NCBI GenBank assembly: GCA_014526335.1
Contig: JACTAT010000002.1
Coordinates: 3,702,506-3,766,505 of the forward strand
Direction of reading: 5' to 3'
Length of the DNA: 64,000 bases
Origin: Chrysaora quinquecirrha
Lineage: Eukaryota > Cnidaria > Scyphozoa > Semaeostomeae > Pelagiidae
Numbering within the stretch: the stretch's first letter is position 1; every line of letters starts with the position of its first letter. Below the pieces are notes generated by a model that was given only the letters and a program-made list of their open reading frames with translations, made no database searches and had not been told where the DNA came from. This document shows, piece by piece, positions 38,201 through 50,200 of the stretch. The position numbers were made by a program, and so were the translations under genes.

Positions 38201-41200
38201 GCCATCTGGAATTTATAATTAAAAAAACCAAAAAATTTCCCTTTGAATTAAGTTCGACGCAACACTAACTCTAACTACATATAAAGTCAACGTCGCTCTT
38301 AGCTACGGCGCTTTATGCTGGATTAAATTAATTAAATTCAACACAACCTAAAAGGCAATGACTGCGAAAATGGCGAGAAATAATATGAATTTTCTCCGAC
38401 AGATTTTCTTGTAAATGGAGAGATTATCTTGGACAAACCATTATCCCAGAGTTTTATCACTTTCAAAACCTATCTGAGTAAAATACAATCAGAAAATGAA
38501 TCACATTTTGGTTGTTTCAATATTGAAGCCTTTACCTTCTGAAGTCAATATGCTTTTACGCATTATTCTTTTGATTTGGTTTGATGAAATAAATACTTCG
38601 TGTAATTTTGCTTGTTCATTTAAACAAGGATGGGCAAATGTCGAAATTTAACACAGTCATGTAATTCTTGCTATTTAATTTCACCCAAATCTAAAGCTGC
38701 ATCCCAATTTTGGCAATTTTGCAAGCAAATGAAGCTGATTTACATTAGAAAAGCATGCAACAACGTACGGTTAATACCCACCTAATTGCATCTGGGAACT
38801 GAGCATTAGTGACTAAAAAAGATGAAATTTCTTTGCTGTGCAGGAGGGTGATCATTTCGTTGATTCTCGGGTACATAATAGGCTCACCTGAAACAATAGA
38901 AATTTTAAGAACTTTGCTGAGAAGGAAACGGAAAGTAACAGGCAAATCTCTGTTAAAAATATTAACAGTGACTATTCAGTTATCATTTCGATCATTTGAT
39001 TATAACTTTGATGACGCTTCTGCTCTTATAATTATCATTTGATTGATGTGCGATTAATCTGAAGACTTTAATCAATCCAATCAGTAACTTCTTTCGAAGA
39101 AAATACGATGTTCTAGAGTTTTTTACTTACAGATCTCTGCAAGTGCTAAATTCTGCAAGACAGTGGATATTAAACCTGCCCAGAGTAATTGCCGAGACGT
39201 GGTTATAAACACAATTCAATTCACTAATATTTCATAAACAAACAACTAATCAAGCAACCAATCATTACAACCTTTCACTAGGGTCCTTTAACGATTGGAT
39301 AGCAAAACATACTCGCAAACTCGAAAGCAATCTTGTCAGGAAAATATCAGCCAAACGTTTGGAGATAATTAGGGAGCAATCTTAAGCAAAAAAGAATATG
39401 TCATCATTGAGCACTAACCAACAAGTGACAAAGCACAATGCTTTACTCGCATTCCTTCCTTGAATCTTTCTGGCATTACACCAGGAACACCTAAAACAAA
39501 TAGACGTGAGATAGAAAGATCATATTGAAGATCGCAAATTGTAAATTCGTGAATCTCTGAGCAAAAGATTGCTGCTTTTTCACAAGCAAACAAGCAAGCA
39601 AGCAAGCAAGCATATTTACTTGGCAACGCATATTCGGGTTATTGGCAGCACTACTGCTGATGGGACCTGCGGCTTGTCTGGGTAGTCATTTACAAACGTC
39701 GGAAGGATGGACAGCTGAGTTGACTGTAGAATGTAGGCTTGTTGAAAGTGTCCCGACATATTCAAATCCACGTTCTTGCCATTTTGAGACGAGCTTTGAC
39801 CACTCGGCAACATTAACTCTTTTTATCGAACAAAGCTCAACAAAAGGAAAATATTTGATATTGGCTGCGCATCATTTAATTGAAGCTTTCCTTAAGAACC
39901 ACTTTAGCTAGAAACCTAAACCAACTTCGTTAATTCAGAGGGTTTCCTTATATTGTAGCAAACCTCTATGTCAAGGAAAGCTCATGCGTATCTAGTCCAA
40001 AAATGCATTTCATGATGACAATGACAGGTACAAACCTTTGAATTGTTTGATCATATTGTAATGATTTTGTAAAGCAGCATCAACAATAAGATCAGGATCG
40101 TCCATTTTCCATTTCCATTCGGTTCCTACAGGATTGGTGTGATGCCTGCCAATATTACAAAAACATTATATAATTGAGTGAATTAAAAGGTCTAAACATA
40201 ACGCAATGCTTGCTTGCAACCATAAAACGTTCTTTAAATGATCTATAACTTTCTCATTTAGTGCTAAGCCTGGCGCAAGACTTGCCGTTGTCCAACACAA
40301 CCATCAACAATTGTTAGCTAACATGCTAGCAGTGTTTCCTGTCGATGTTGGGCGAACAAACAACATGTTGTTCACGAGAAAATGTTGGCCAACACTTTTA
40401 AACAAGTTTAAAAAGTTGGCCAACATTTTCATCCATTGAGCGAAAATTTACGTAAAATGAAATTTACGTGTTTTTGCAGTTTGCTATATCTCGCCAACAT
40501 TTTGGCACAACATTTTTCTAATTCCGAACCTTATTTCGAATGCTACTTCCGTGTTTGCAAAAGTGATTTATAACGATGACGTCAACAACCCCAAACATCT
40601 CAAATGCTTAACTTTATGGCAAGCCGCACGAACATGTCCGCGTATATTTAGTCAACATCTTGACCAACAATGTTGGCACGGCTTGCACCCGTCTTTAGAA
40701 GGGTGTTGAATAATAAAAAACAAAGTCTAGTGCAGTGGATAATAAAATGCACCGTGCAAATTGTGGTAAATACAAAAGATGTGGCAGACAAAGAAAATTT
40801 GTCATGCTGAAAAAGATGGCAATCCATCAAAGGGGGACTGTGCACTAGTGGCCCCATCTAAAAATTGAATTTGCGTCATATTTGAGAATTGTTCAAACCC
40901 TAATCTTGCTCTGTAAATCGGATTTTCTATATCTACCAAATTTTGTGTTAATATCTGTTTTTACGCGATAGATAGAGTTGTATGTTCTATAGAGGACTGG
41001 GCAAGAGAACCTCCGTCTAAAAATAGAGGATGGGGAGAATTTTCAAAATTGGTCCAATTCTCATCTTTTTCAACATAGCTTTCTATGTTATGCAATCATG
41101 GTTATAATAAGTTTCAATTTCTGTGAGATTTCATGCTTTAAACACAATTTGCACGATCGATTCGAAAATGTGCTTTCATCTACTGCACTACATCTAATGA

Positions 41201-44200
41201 AATGTTAGGCAATGTATGCTTTTATGCTTTTATCTATGCTTTTATCTACTGCACTATTGCAGTATTTGCCAAACATATCAATGGTTCTACTGAATGTTGC
41301 TAAATACATAACAATAGAAAATCATACCTCCAGCAAAACACACATTTGTTTGCACATGCTAAACTCGGTGTTGTTTCCATACACTGATGACTGTTTATTC
41401 CATAGAACGTATGCTTATAACAACCACCACGACCTCTTAACATTGCCTAAAAATAACAAAATAATACCTTAAGTTGACTTAAAAAAGGTCATTGTAAGGC
41501 TCCGTTCATACTATGCCGGTACGAAATGAAGACGGCATAATCTCATGTCGGCTGTGGCATTGCGAGTTACCGATTACACTTTACGCAAGTATAAAATGAA
41601 TACGACGAGCAAGATCACCGATTTTTATCTGAAGTCTATTGTTGCATATCAATAAGAACAAAAACAACTATTATTTCTTATTCACTTAGCAAAGCGACAT
41701 CAAACAGTACCCTATTCAAAGGTTTTTCGCCAATTTCAGATGAAACTAGTCAGCATTCCGTGTTCATTTCGTGACGTATTCATATTAAAACTGTGTCAGC
41801 ATGGTGTACACACGAGGCAAAAATGTCATGGTTTTGTTTCGTATTCGTCTCGTAACGGCATTGTGTAAACGGGATCTCAATTAACTCACTATTTGTCAAC
41901 TGTCTGAATCAACTATTCTACTCTAGTAAAACTTTGCAATCAGGGAAGAATTTATACTTGACTAATTTGTTCCCTAGCGAGTTTTAATAACGCTATCAAA
42001 GCGATGGCCAGAGGTACATAACTGAGGAGTTTATCCGAAACAACATGTAGCTAATATTGTATGCTTAAGCTTTAAAATCAGTAATGTTATACAGTAGCAA
42101 AGAGTAAGCTTCACCCTTCAAAGGCTTCTGGTTTATTTTTCTTTTTTTTCTTTAAACAAAACATTATAGCATTTAGCAAAACATTAAAATTGGACAACTC
42201 ACACACTATGTCACTAATTTTGCACAAAATTGAAAGGCAAAATTAAAAAAATTATACACATTAGGTGTGATAACTTCACTATTACCTTAGTCCAACGACA
42301 GATCTTGACACCAGAATGAGAGCCCAATACTTTATATCCTATACAAGAAATATATGTTGCAATGCTTTAAAAAGTGGATTGTCTGGCGTTATTAGTAGGT
42401 GTTGCCTGTGTTTCAATTTGATGCAGAAAAGGACATGGCTTGCTGTTAGTCTTGAAGTCACGAAAATATGTTAAGGATTCAGAAGAAATCTTTTCAATTG
42501 TGCAAGAAAACGTTACAAGCAAACTGCATTGTGCATTAACCATTTGAGAACGGTTGAGTGAAAAGTTGGGTGAACTCTTGGATCATTTGACAGGGCTTTG
42601 TCTTAAGTTGATTAGACAAAATTCAAGCTTATAATAGACTATCAAAGTGCATTTTAATTCAATTTTGAATGGCAAAAGAATTAAGAGACATACCTTGCTT
42701 TTCTAAATTCTTTCTTATGAGTGGAGTAACCATTTCCTTAACTTCTTTTTTCTCTTTTTCTTCTGCATTACAAGAAAAAAATTTTGAAGATAAACCAACG
42801 AGCTCTGTTTTTGATTCAATGTTAATGTGATTCAATAAAAATAATAACAAAAAACCTTTGAAGATAAGAGCTGCAACGTAAAAGCGATGGTTTGAGCTGC
42901 CGTCAGTTGGATGAAAAAACACCCTCTACTCTTGTTATTTTACGAAGATGAAGGTGAAATGGTGTATTTAGAGTCAGTCGCTAGGATCTCAGAAGTAGGT
43001 TACCTAATCGAGGGCTCAACCCAGGGCTCAACTGGCTGTGACGTTACAGTGGCTGTGCTCGAACCAAGGCATCACTGAGCTTCTGACGCAATTAGCCAGT
43101 TGGATTAGGCCACGATGCTGCAGCACCTTCATTATATTATCTTGCAGTTTTCTGATACGTTTATACCTAACTTATTCAGTTGTTACTAGCTAAATGCTTA
43201 AACTGACTCATTTCAGTATGCTGTACTCTTTAAAATGCAGCTAAAAGCCTGCGAAAATTCAGAAACTCCCCCACGCAGTGCGAGTAAAAGTTCAAAAACA
43301 CAACAATTCTTGCTAAAGAATAAAGAAAAGTCCAATAGACCTAAATGATTCTGAATGGAAAAACTGCATAACTTTCGGTTATATGCATCAATATTGCTGC
43401 AAGCTTAGCCATTTATAAAAGAAATAACAGAAAAATTTCAAAGATGCTCTACCAAAAAAAGACCATTAATATTTCAAAAGCAAACAGAAATTTCACCAGA
43501 AAAAATTTTTCCTTTTCTTTTGCGAGCTTTGACTCCGCCATTCTCGATACTGAATTTACCCTAAAAGAAAGTCACATTATCTTTATCTACATCTACAATA
43601 ATAATTATTTAAAAAGTTTATCACTTCCAATAGTTGCCTGTAATGTAAGTTGAATTTCCAACTTTAAGGTGGGGTATCTGTCGAAGGTGTGTGTTCTTCA
43701 GTTTTCCTCTAATTGCGAATAAACGTCCCTTTTCTAGGGGGGGAGGCATTTGAAGAACGAGTTTGTTACATTTAACTGACTTTTAAAAGGATATAAATTC
43801 AAGAAGCTGTCTTAAAAGAAGATGGCGTTAGGCTCTTAATAAAACGGTACATGGAATTCAAACTGGGCTTTTTTGGTGAAAAATTGAAGCAGAGTTTAAA
43901 TCTTCTGTATGTGATTTGAGAAAGGACTCAACTTGAATAACTCTCTAAATTAACCTTATTATTAATAGGATTTATTGAAGAGAACAGCTTTGTAGAAAAC
44001 AAGGAACGATGATACTGTTATAATAAACGTCCAGTGCAACATTACTTTTATTTACCAGTGCTTAATTGGTGCTCCATCCAGCTAAATGCCAAGCAAAAAC
44101 AGCAAGAGTGTACCAAAGAAAACAATACAATACAAAAACGTAACAAATTACCTTAGCTTCCGTTAGCTTTGTTGAGATTGCTCCTAAATCTTCAAGATCG

Positions 44201-47200
44201 ACTACATCTGCTTCGTCTTCATCGGGATTTTCATCTTCACTTGAAGACTCAACAAGTAGCTATATTTGAAACGAGAAAAAATCAGTAAAATTCAACATAT
44301 TGCAACATAATTACAGCATAAAATGACAGCACGGTATGCCCTGTATTCGACTATGTGTTTATAAATCGCCTTTTCTAACAACTTATAAAGGAGCCTTATG
44401 AAACCATCTCAAAATCCCTTAGATATTAGCAACACAATAGCAAATAACGAAATAGGAATTATTTTGAAATAGCTACTTTAGGGGGTATAATAACCTCTGT
44501 TTTGACGCCAAAGTGCCAATTTGTCAATGAAATTTATACTTACAAAGTCGGCAATGTATTTGTAATTATTTAAAATTAGATGACAAGTTGGATCATAAAT
44601 CTCATGAAAGTGTACTTTCCAAACTTTATCGAAGAAAAACGCAAAATTTTTCAAAATGCTTGAAATTGATTCCCCTACAAATGGTCTGTCCGTGTACCAT
44701 CAACATAATGAAATAACCCCACAGAGCAGATCAGCAAAAAGGATCGGGACCAATAGCAAAAGAAAATAGCAAAATTGAGGGGGAAAATGGCTATTATCTG
44801 CTAATTCTTAAATGAAAATTTAACGTTTCTTAATTGTTTATTGCATAAGGATATATAACCTTTTGATGTCAGATTTAATGTCAGATTAATGACCTTACTT
44901 TCATGTATCAATATCAAATAATAAGCTTTTAAATTTATGCGGGCCTTTATGAAATCCTATGAATTTGAATGGCATTAAAGCCATCTTCATTCTTTCTTCT
45001 GATAAATAACCTTTATACCGGAAAATGATGGTGAAATAGGGTACATAATTGAAGTTTTAACATCTACCACAGAATAGAGAGCTGTTAAAGATAGTACACC
45101 CTTAACCCAATACAATTGAACGTCTTGTGCACTCCGTTAGCACGGCAACTCTGCCTGAGCAACTCTGCTCGAGTTAAAGACTAAAGACTTGCCTAAAGGT
45201 TCCCAGAAAAAAGCAATATTTTGCAGCTCTGCCAAGGAGTCATTACAGTTAGGGGTTAGTTTAACTTAGTATAACTACTATAATCAGAATTTTCTTGATT
45301 ACACGTGCTTCCTATACGATATAACACGAGAGTTTAATTTGGTATCATTACTTGAGTATAAATTTCGTTAATGAGGAAATGGAAAAGAGATTTCATTGCA
45401 ATATCATGATATTGCAGTAAATGTTTTAGGCAAAATAGTTGAAAAAATCAATTCACTAAATTCGATTTCATTTGTGAATTTTAGATATATCAGCAAAAAG
45501 TAGTTTGCCAATGAAATAAATAGAGAATGCAGTTATAAGTTGAACATATTCACCAATGTTTGGCATTTCCATCTTAATTCATCTGGGAAACCAATGAGAC
45601 TGCGACTATGACAATTAAAAATACGTTTGGCTTGCCTGAAGTTTCTCTAAAGTAAGAGTGATAACAAAAATAACTGTTTACTACCTGATCATCTATAGAA
45701 TTTTCTTTCTGACAGCATGATTTCTCATTTTGTTGCTCATTACTGCAACAACCATTTTCTTTGTTCCCGCAACAGCTCGACGTGGCTGGTTCATTTTGTA
45801 ATGATATCAAAATTTTCAAAGCATCTTTCCAAGAGTCAAAATCTTCTTCCAGACCTTTGAGAGAAAGTATTGAAATTTTACCATACCTAATTTTAATGAA
45901 AATTTATCGCTGCACATTTGAACAAGAACAGAGGGTTTAGGGGCAGGGCTCAGAGAAAGATTTTGCTGACCCCGCCCCTCACTTTGGCTATGAAGGTGGC
46001 AAACGCCCCTTTAGTGCCACAAATTTATTAGAAAGACATGAAAAAAACAATGAAAAAAAAGTGATAAATAGCTGGTAATTTTTATAATCTCAATCAAGAG
46101 CTGGTGACCGTAGCGATGGAAGAGGTTATTTCAAGAAATTAGGCGTTCCTGTTTCCAGATATCAAAACTTCTTGCATTAAACATTTTTATTATGCACATT
46201 TCCAATGTCTATCACTGGAAAAATCCATTTTATCACTGCACAAAGTGGTTATCACTGCACCTTAAAATAAGGTATGAATTTTACCTTCATAAATGTATAC
46301 AAGACCAACAAGAAAACTAATGTTAAGATAAGAAAATCTCAATTACATGTACAATTGGACAGAAACCTCGTTGCTTAAAATACAACATGATAAATGTTTC
46401 CACAAGTGGCATACCACAATAGATGGGATTCGAGCCTGGACTGCATGATCAGAGAGCCAACGGCAAGCAACCAGGCAATCTTTATTCGTTAATGCAGGTC
46501 ACTGGTCAGGGGTTATGGTAGCTATACAGATGATGTGGACCTGCGGCTTGTGCCCCCCACCCAGGCTGATATTCTAGAAAGAATTCCCTGGGTACTCATT
46601 TACTGGAAATTTCCTATTAAATTCCCCATATCTAATAGCTGAGATTTTTGATAATTTTATTTTCGCGAAATAGATTAAGGGAGAGGTTTAAATGAGATAT
46701 TTGATTATTTGCAACGGAAATCTTGCTGTAATACAAAAATAAGTAGTTCTGGAAACGTTGCAACCTCGGAAATTACACACTTAACGAAGATATTTTCAAT
46801 TTGCTTTGAGATGCTTGGAGTTAAGAAATACGAAAATAGAGTGATTTCATAGAATCAGATTCATTGTTGACATTGTGCTGTACAAACTGTGGCCTATTTT
46901 CAAAATCGCGAGAAAACCTGGAAACATTCTTGGACATGTTTAAACGCGTTTCTCGTCTGACACTCCTCATAGTATAACCGTCAGAAAAAGACAGCAGACC
47001 AAGGTGGAAATAATTTGGGGCGCAAATCGAAAAAATTATTGGGGGGTGTCATGAAGTGGGACCGAAGGGTATTGGTCTTTGTGTGCCGAAAAGCGCACCC
47101 ACCTAGGGGGGTTCGGGGCATGCTCCCCGGAAAATTTTGAAAATTGGGTTGCTAGAATCGCTCTGGTGACCGTTTCAGGACTCTTTTAATGTAATTTTTG

Positions 47201-50200
47201 CGCAGCCCAGCTGTTGAAGAAAACCTAAGAAACAACAAGTTTTGTCAAAATTTATGTCGATGTTGTAATGTCGCCTGGGGCCCGGAATTGTCCAGAAACA
47301 TAAAAAACAAGGCCAGAAATGGCTGACACAACTTGTCTTTGTTGTACAGCTAGGCATCTCCTGACTAACGGCAGTATTGACTACCAATACATTGTACTGT
47401 CATGAAGGGATTGGGTTGCAATTGGCCGAAAGTTGTCCCGCCTAGCTGCTCTGGCCCTTTTGTTTGCTAATTTGTTCTTTCAAGGAAACATCATCACTAT
47501 TTCCTGCTATGCAAAACAGCGTGGTGAATTAAGTTCAGTGTTCAATGATCTGCATGAGAGCAATTTTTTACCGATTTTTCTTTGGGTTCAACTCTGTTTA
47601 TTACTATTGAAAATGAAAATAATTTAGTTCAGAGCCAGATCGGGACCGACTTTATCACTATAAAGTAGCTACTGGGACCGGTTGGAAAAATTATTGGGGG
47701 TGTCACACCCCCCCCCCCTCATTTGCGGCCCTGGGTGGAATTCATGCTCAGATGCTGATGGGAATGCACCACTCAGAAAGTGAAGCTGAATCGGTATTAT
47801 TTTTCGAACAGCTTGCAGGAAACAATCGGATCACCAATCAAATAAACCTAAGAGTCCAAGTGAGAGGACAATTTCTTTCTGTCTACAAAGAACCAGAGTT
47901 TTGGTTTTGATATGGAAGGATTCCAAACAATTCTTCGAAACACAATCCTCGGGTTTTGTCCTGTACATTCTGGTTGATCCAGTAAATATTGTCCTATGGC
48001 AGAATTACTTAAAAGAGGGTTGCTGTTTTGAATACAGGGATTGTTTTTCTCTTTACCCAAAGTTTTGTTTGTGAATGTTAGTTGCAACAAGCTCCTTATT
48101 CTTATCCTCTAATCTCTGGAAGGTGCAATCTACGTTGCAATACACCAGCACAAAAATTCATTATTGATAGTCTAACATTCATGTGTGATGGGAATATCCT
48201 TTTGAATCAATGCTAGTAGAACTCGCCAAGTGCTAAGACCTAACCTAGGGTTGGCAGCAGCGAATTATTTAGTAATAGTATTTTCTATTTGATCTTCGAA
48301 TCACAAAGTAACATCACCAAGCCATGGCAATTTTCGGTAAACAGGGCACTTTTGCGGACCTTACTGACTGATGCTCATACGAAAACAGTCCAAAAGAATG
48401 ACCCGTGGATAGCTGTTTTCGATTCATTTAGATCATATTTTTCTAATTCCATATCAAGCATCAGATATGTCCATAAAAGCTTTTTTCATCTGACACTCCT
48501 CAGAGTATAAACGTTTAATAAAATTTAACTCAAATATGTTAAATCATTTGTTAAATATTCTCGAATGTTGGTTTCAGGTATATAATAGTGAGTTTGATAA
48601 ACATGGATGTCCACAAAAGGTAAGAAGTTGCCTTGCTCCTTTTCAAAAGTTAATTAGACTGACTGATGCAATGCATATAACTTTTGAAGAAAAAGGTTGC
48701 AATCGAAGTCTTTTTTGAAGATGGCTAGAGTCAATAGACTGGGATTTTCTCCAAGTTGGGCCAAAATCAGTTAACTCGGTCTGCTTCTGGCGTTTATATG
48801 CTATGGGGTGTCAGATGACGCTTTAAGCATGTGCAAAGATGTTTCCATTTCATGCAGTTTTGAAATTTATGGCCGTATTATGAAAGCTAATAATTAAATA
48901 TCCTTCAACAGACAAACAACATTTCAAAGAAGAACAAAACTTACAGAATTGAAGTGGTCTTCATAGAGTGAGTTTCCCAGCCCAAACACAGCGTATCTAA
49001 GTCCTTTGTATAGGGCTTTTGGCACTCTGCAATCATCACTGGCATCTTCAATGTATTTGCAGAACCATTTTGCTTTCTCTGGTGGTTCACCATTTGTATA
49101 TGTTGATATTATGAAAACAAACAGCTTTTGGCTGTCAATCTGAAAAAAAAAAACAGAAAACTTACATAACTTTCAAGGGAATGATTTGCATAACTTTCAA
49201 GGGAATGAAACAAGTTAAATGGGTGTCAATCATAGAGCAAGGATGGAATGATGCAAAGAGCAAATTCTATATTTAATGCCCCATGCATCAACAAAACTTT
49301 TGCTCTCCTCGGGAGGACATTCAATATAAGGGGTGTAAAAGATGATCATACAACTTAGTAAAATAAGAGAAACAATTCAAAATATTTTGAATTAACATGT
49401 TTCTCTATCCCCTTGTAAAATAATGAATCTAAATGTCTCCTCAAAGGACTTTAGCTTGAAAAGAGTTTACGGTGGTAATAGCATTAGGGGTGAGTGAAGG
49501 TGAAGGTGAAATGGTGTTTTAGCACCAGTCACTAGGATCTCAGTAGTATGTTAACTAATCCAGACATCAACCCTGGCTGTGATGCTACTGTGGCTGGGCT
49601 TGAACCCTGACCACACTGAGCTCTTGACAACACGGGTCAGCTGGATTACAACATGACACCACAGCACCTTCAAAAGTTTGGATGAGGGAAATAAACTGGC
49701 ATAATGGGAATGGCAGAAAAGAGCTAAGAGCTTGTTTCTGCCTCAACAAGACCATTGCATACAAGACAGTACCACATCCAATGCAGCCATTGATAAATAA
49801 GGAAAACATAAGCACTCACATCCTCTACAAGATTGTCCTCTGGGTCATATGTTTCCATACTAGTCACATTTCCTTCTAGGTTAAGCTGTTTTATTTCTTT
49901 GTGTAAATTTTCTGCAAAGGCCTTTGAAGAAGAAAAATTAAATAAAATCATTACTGAATACCTGCAATCTACAGTCTAGAATTTTCCAAATAAGAATTGC
50001 ATTTTATCACCTCACAGTTTTCATGAGACATAAGCACGAAAATTAATTGTAGAATATTAAGAGATTAGCTCCTATACTGTCACAGAAGTGAAGGATGTAT
50101 GGGATGCTGCCTATATTTGTTAATGTACAAGAAAGAGCTGTACTGTATTGAATGCTGCTTGATTTTATTTTGAAGGTTACAATGCTTCAATTATCCACCA

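Noticed and set aside
48576..48619. Plus-strand exon-like stretch (VYNSEFDKHGCPQK) with AG and GT borders
   Set aside because: Too short, no plus-strand gene around it, and not TYW1; taken as chance.
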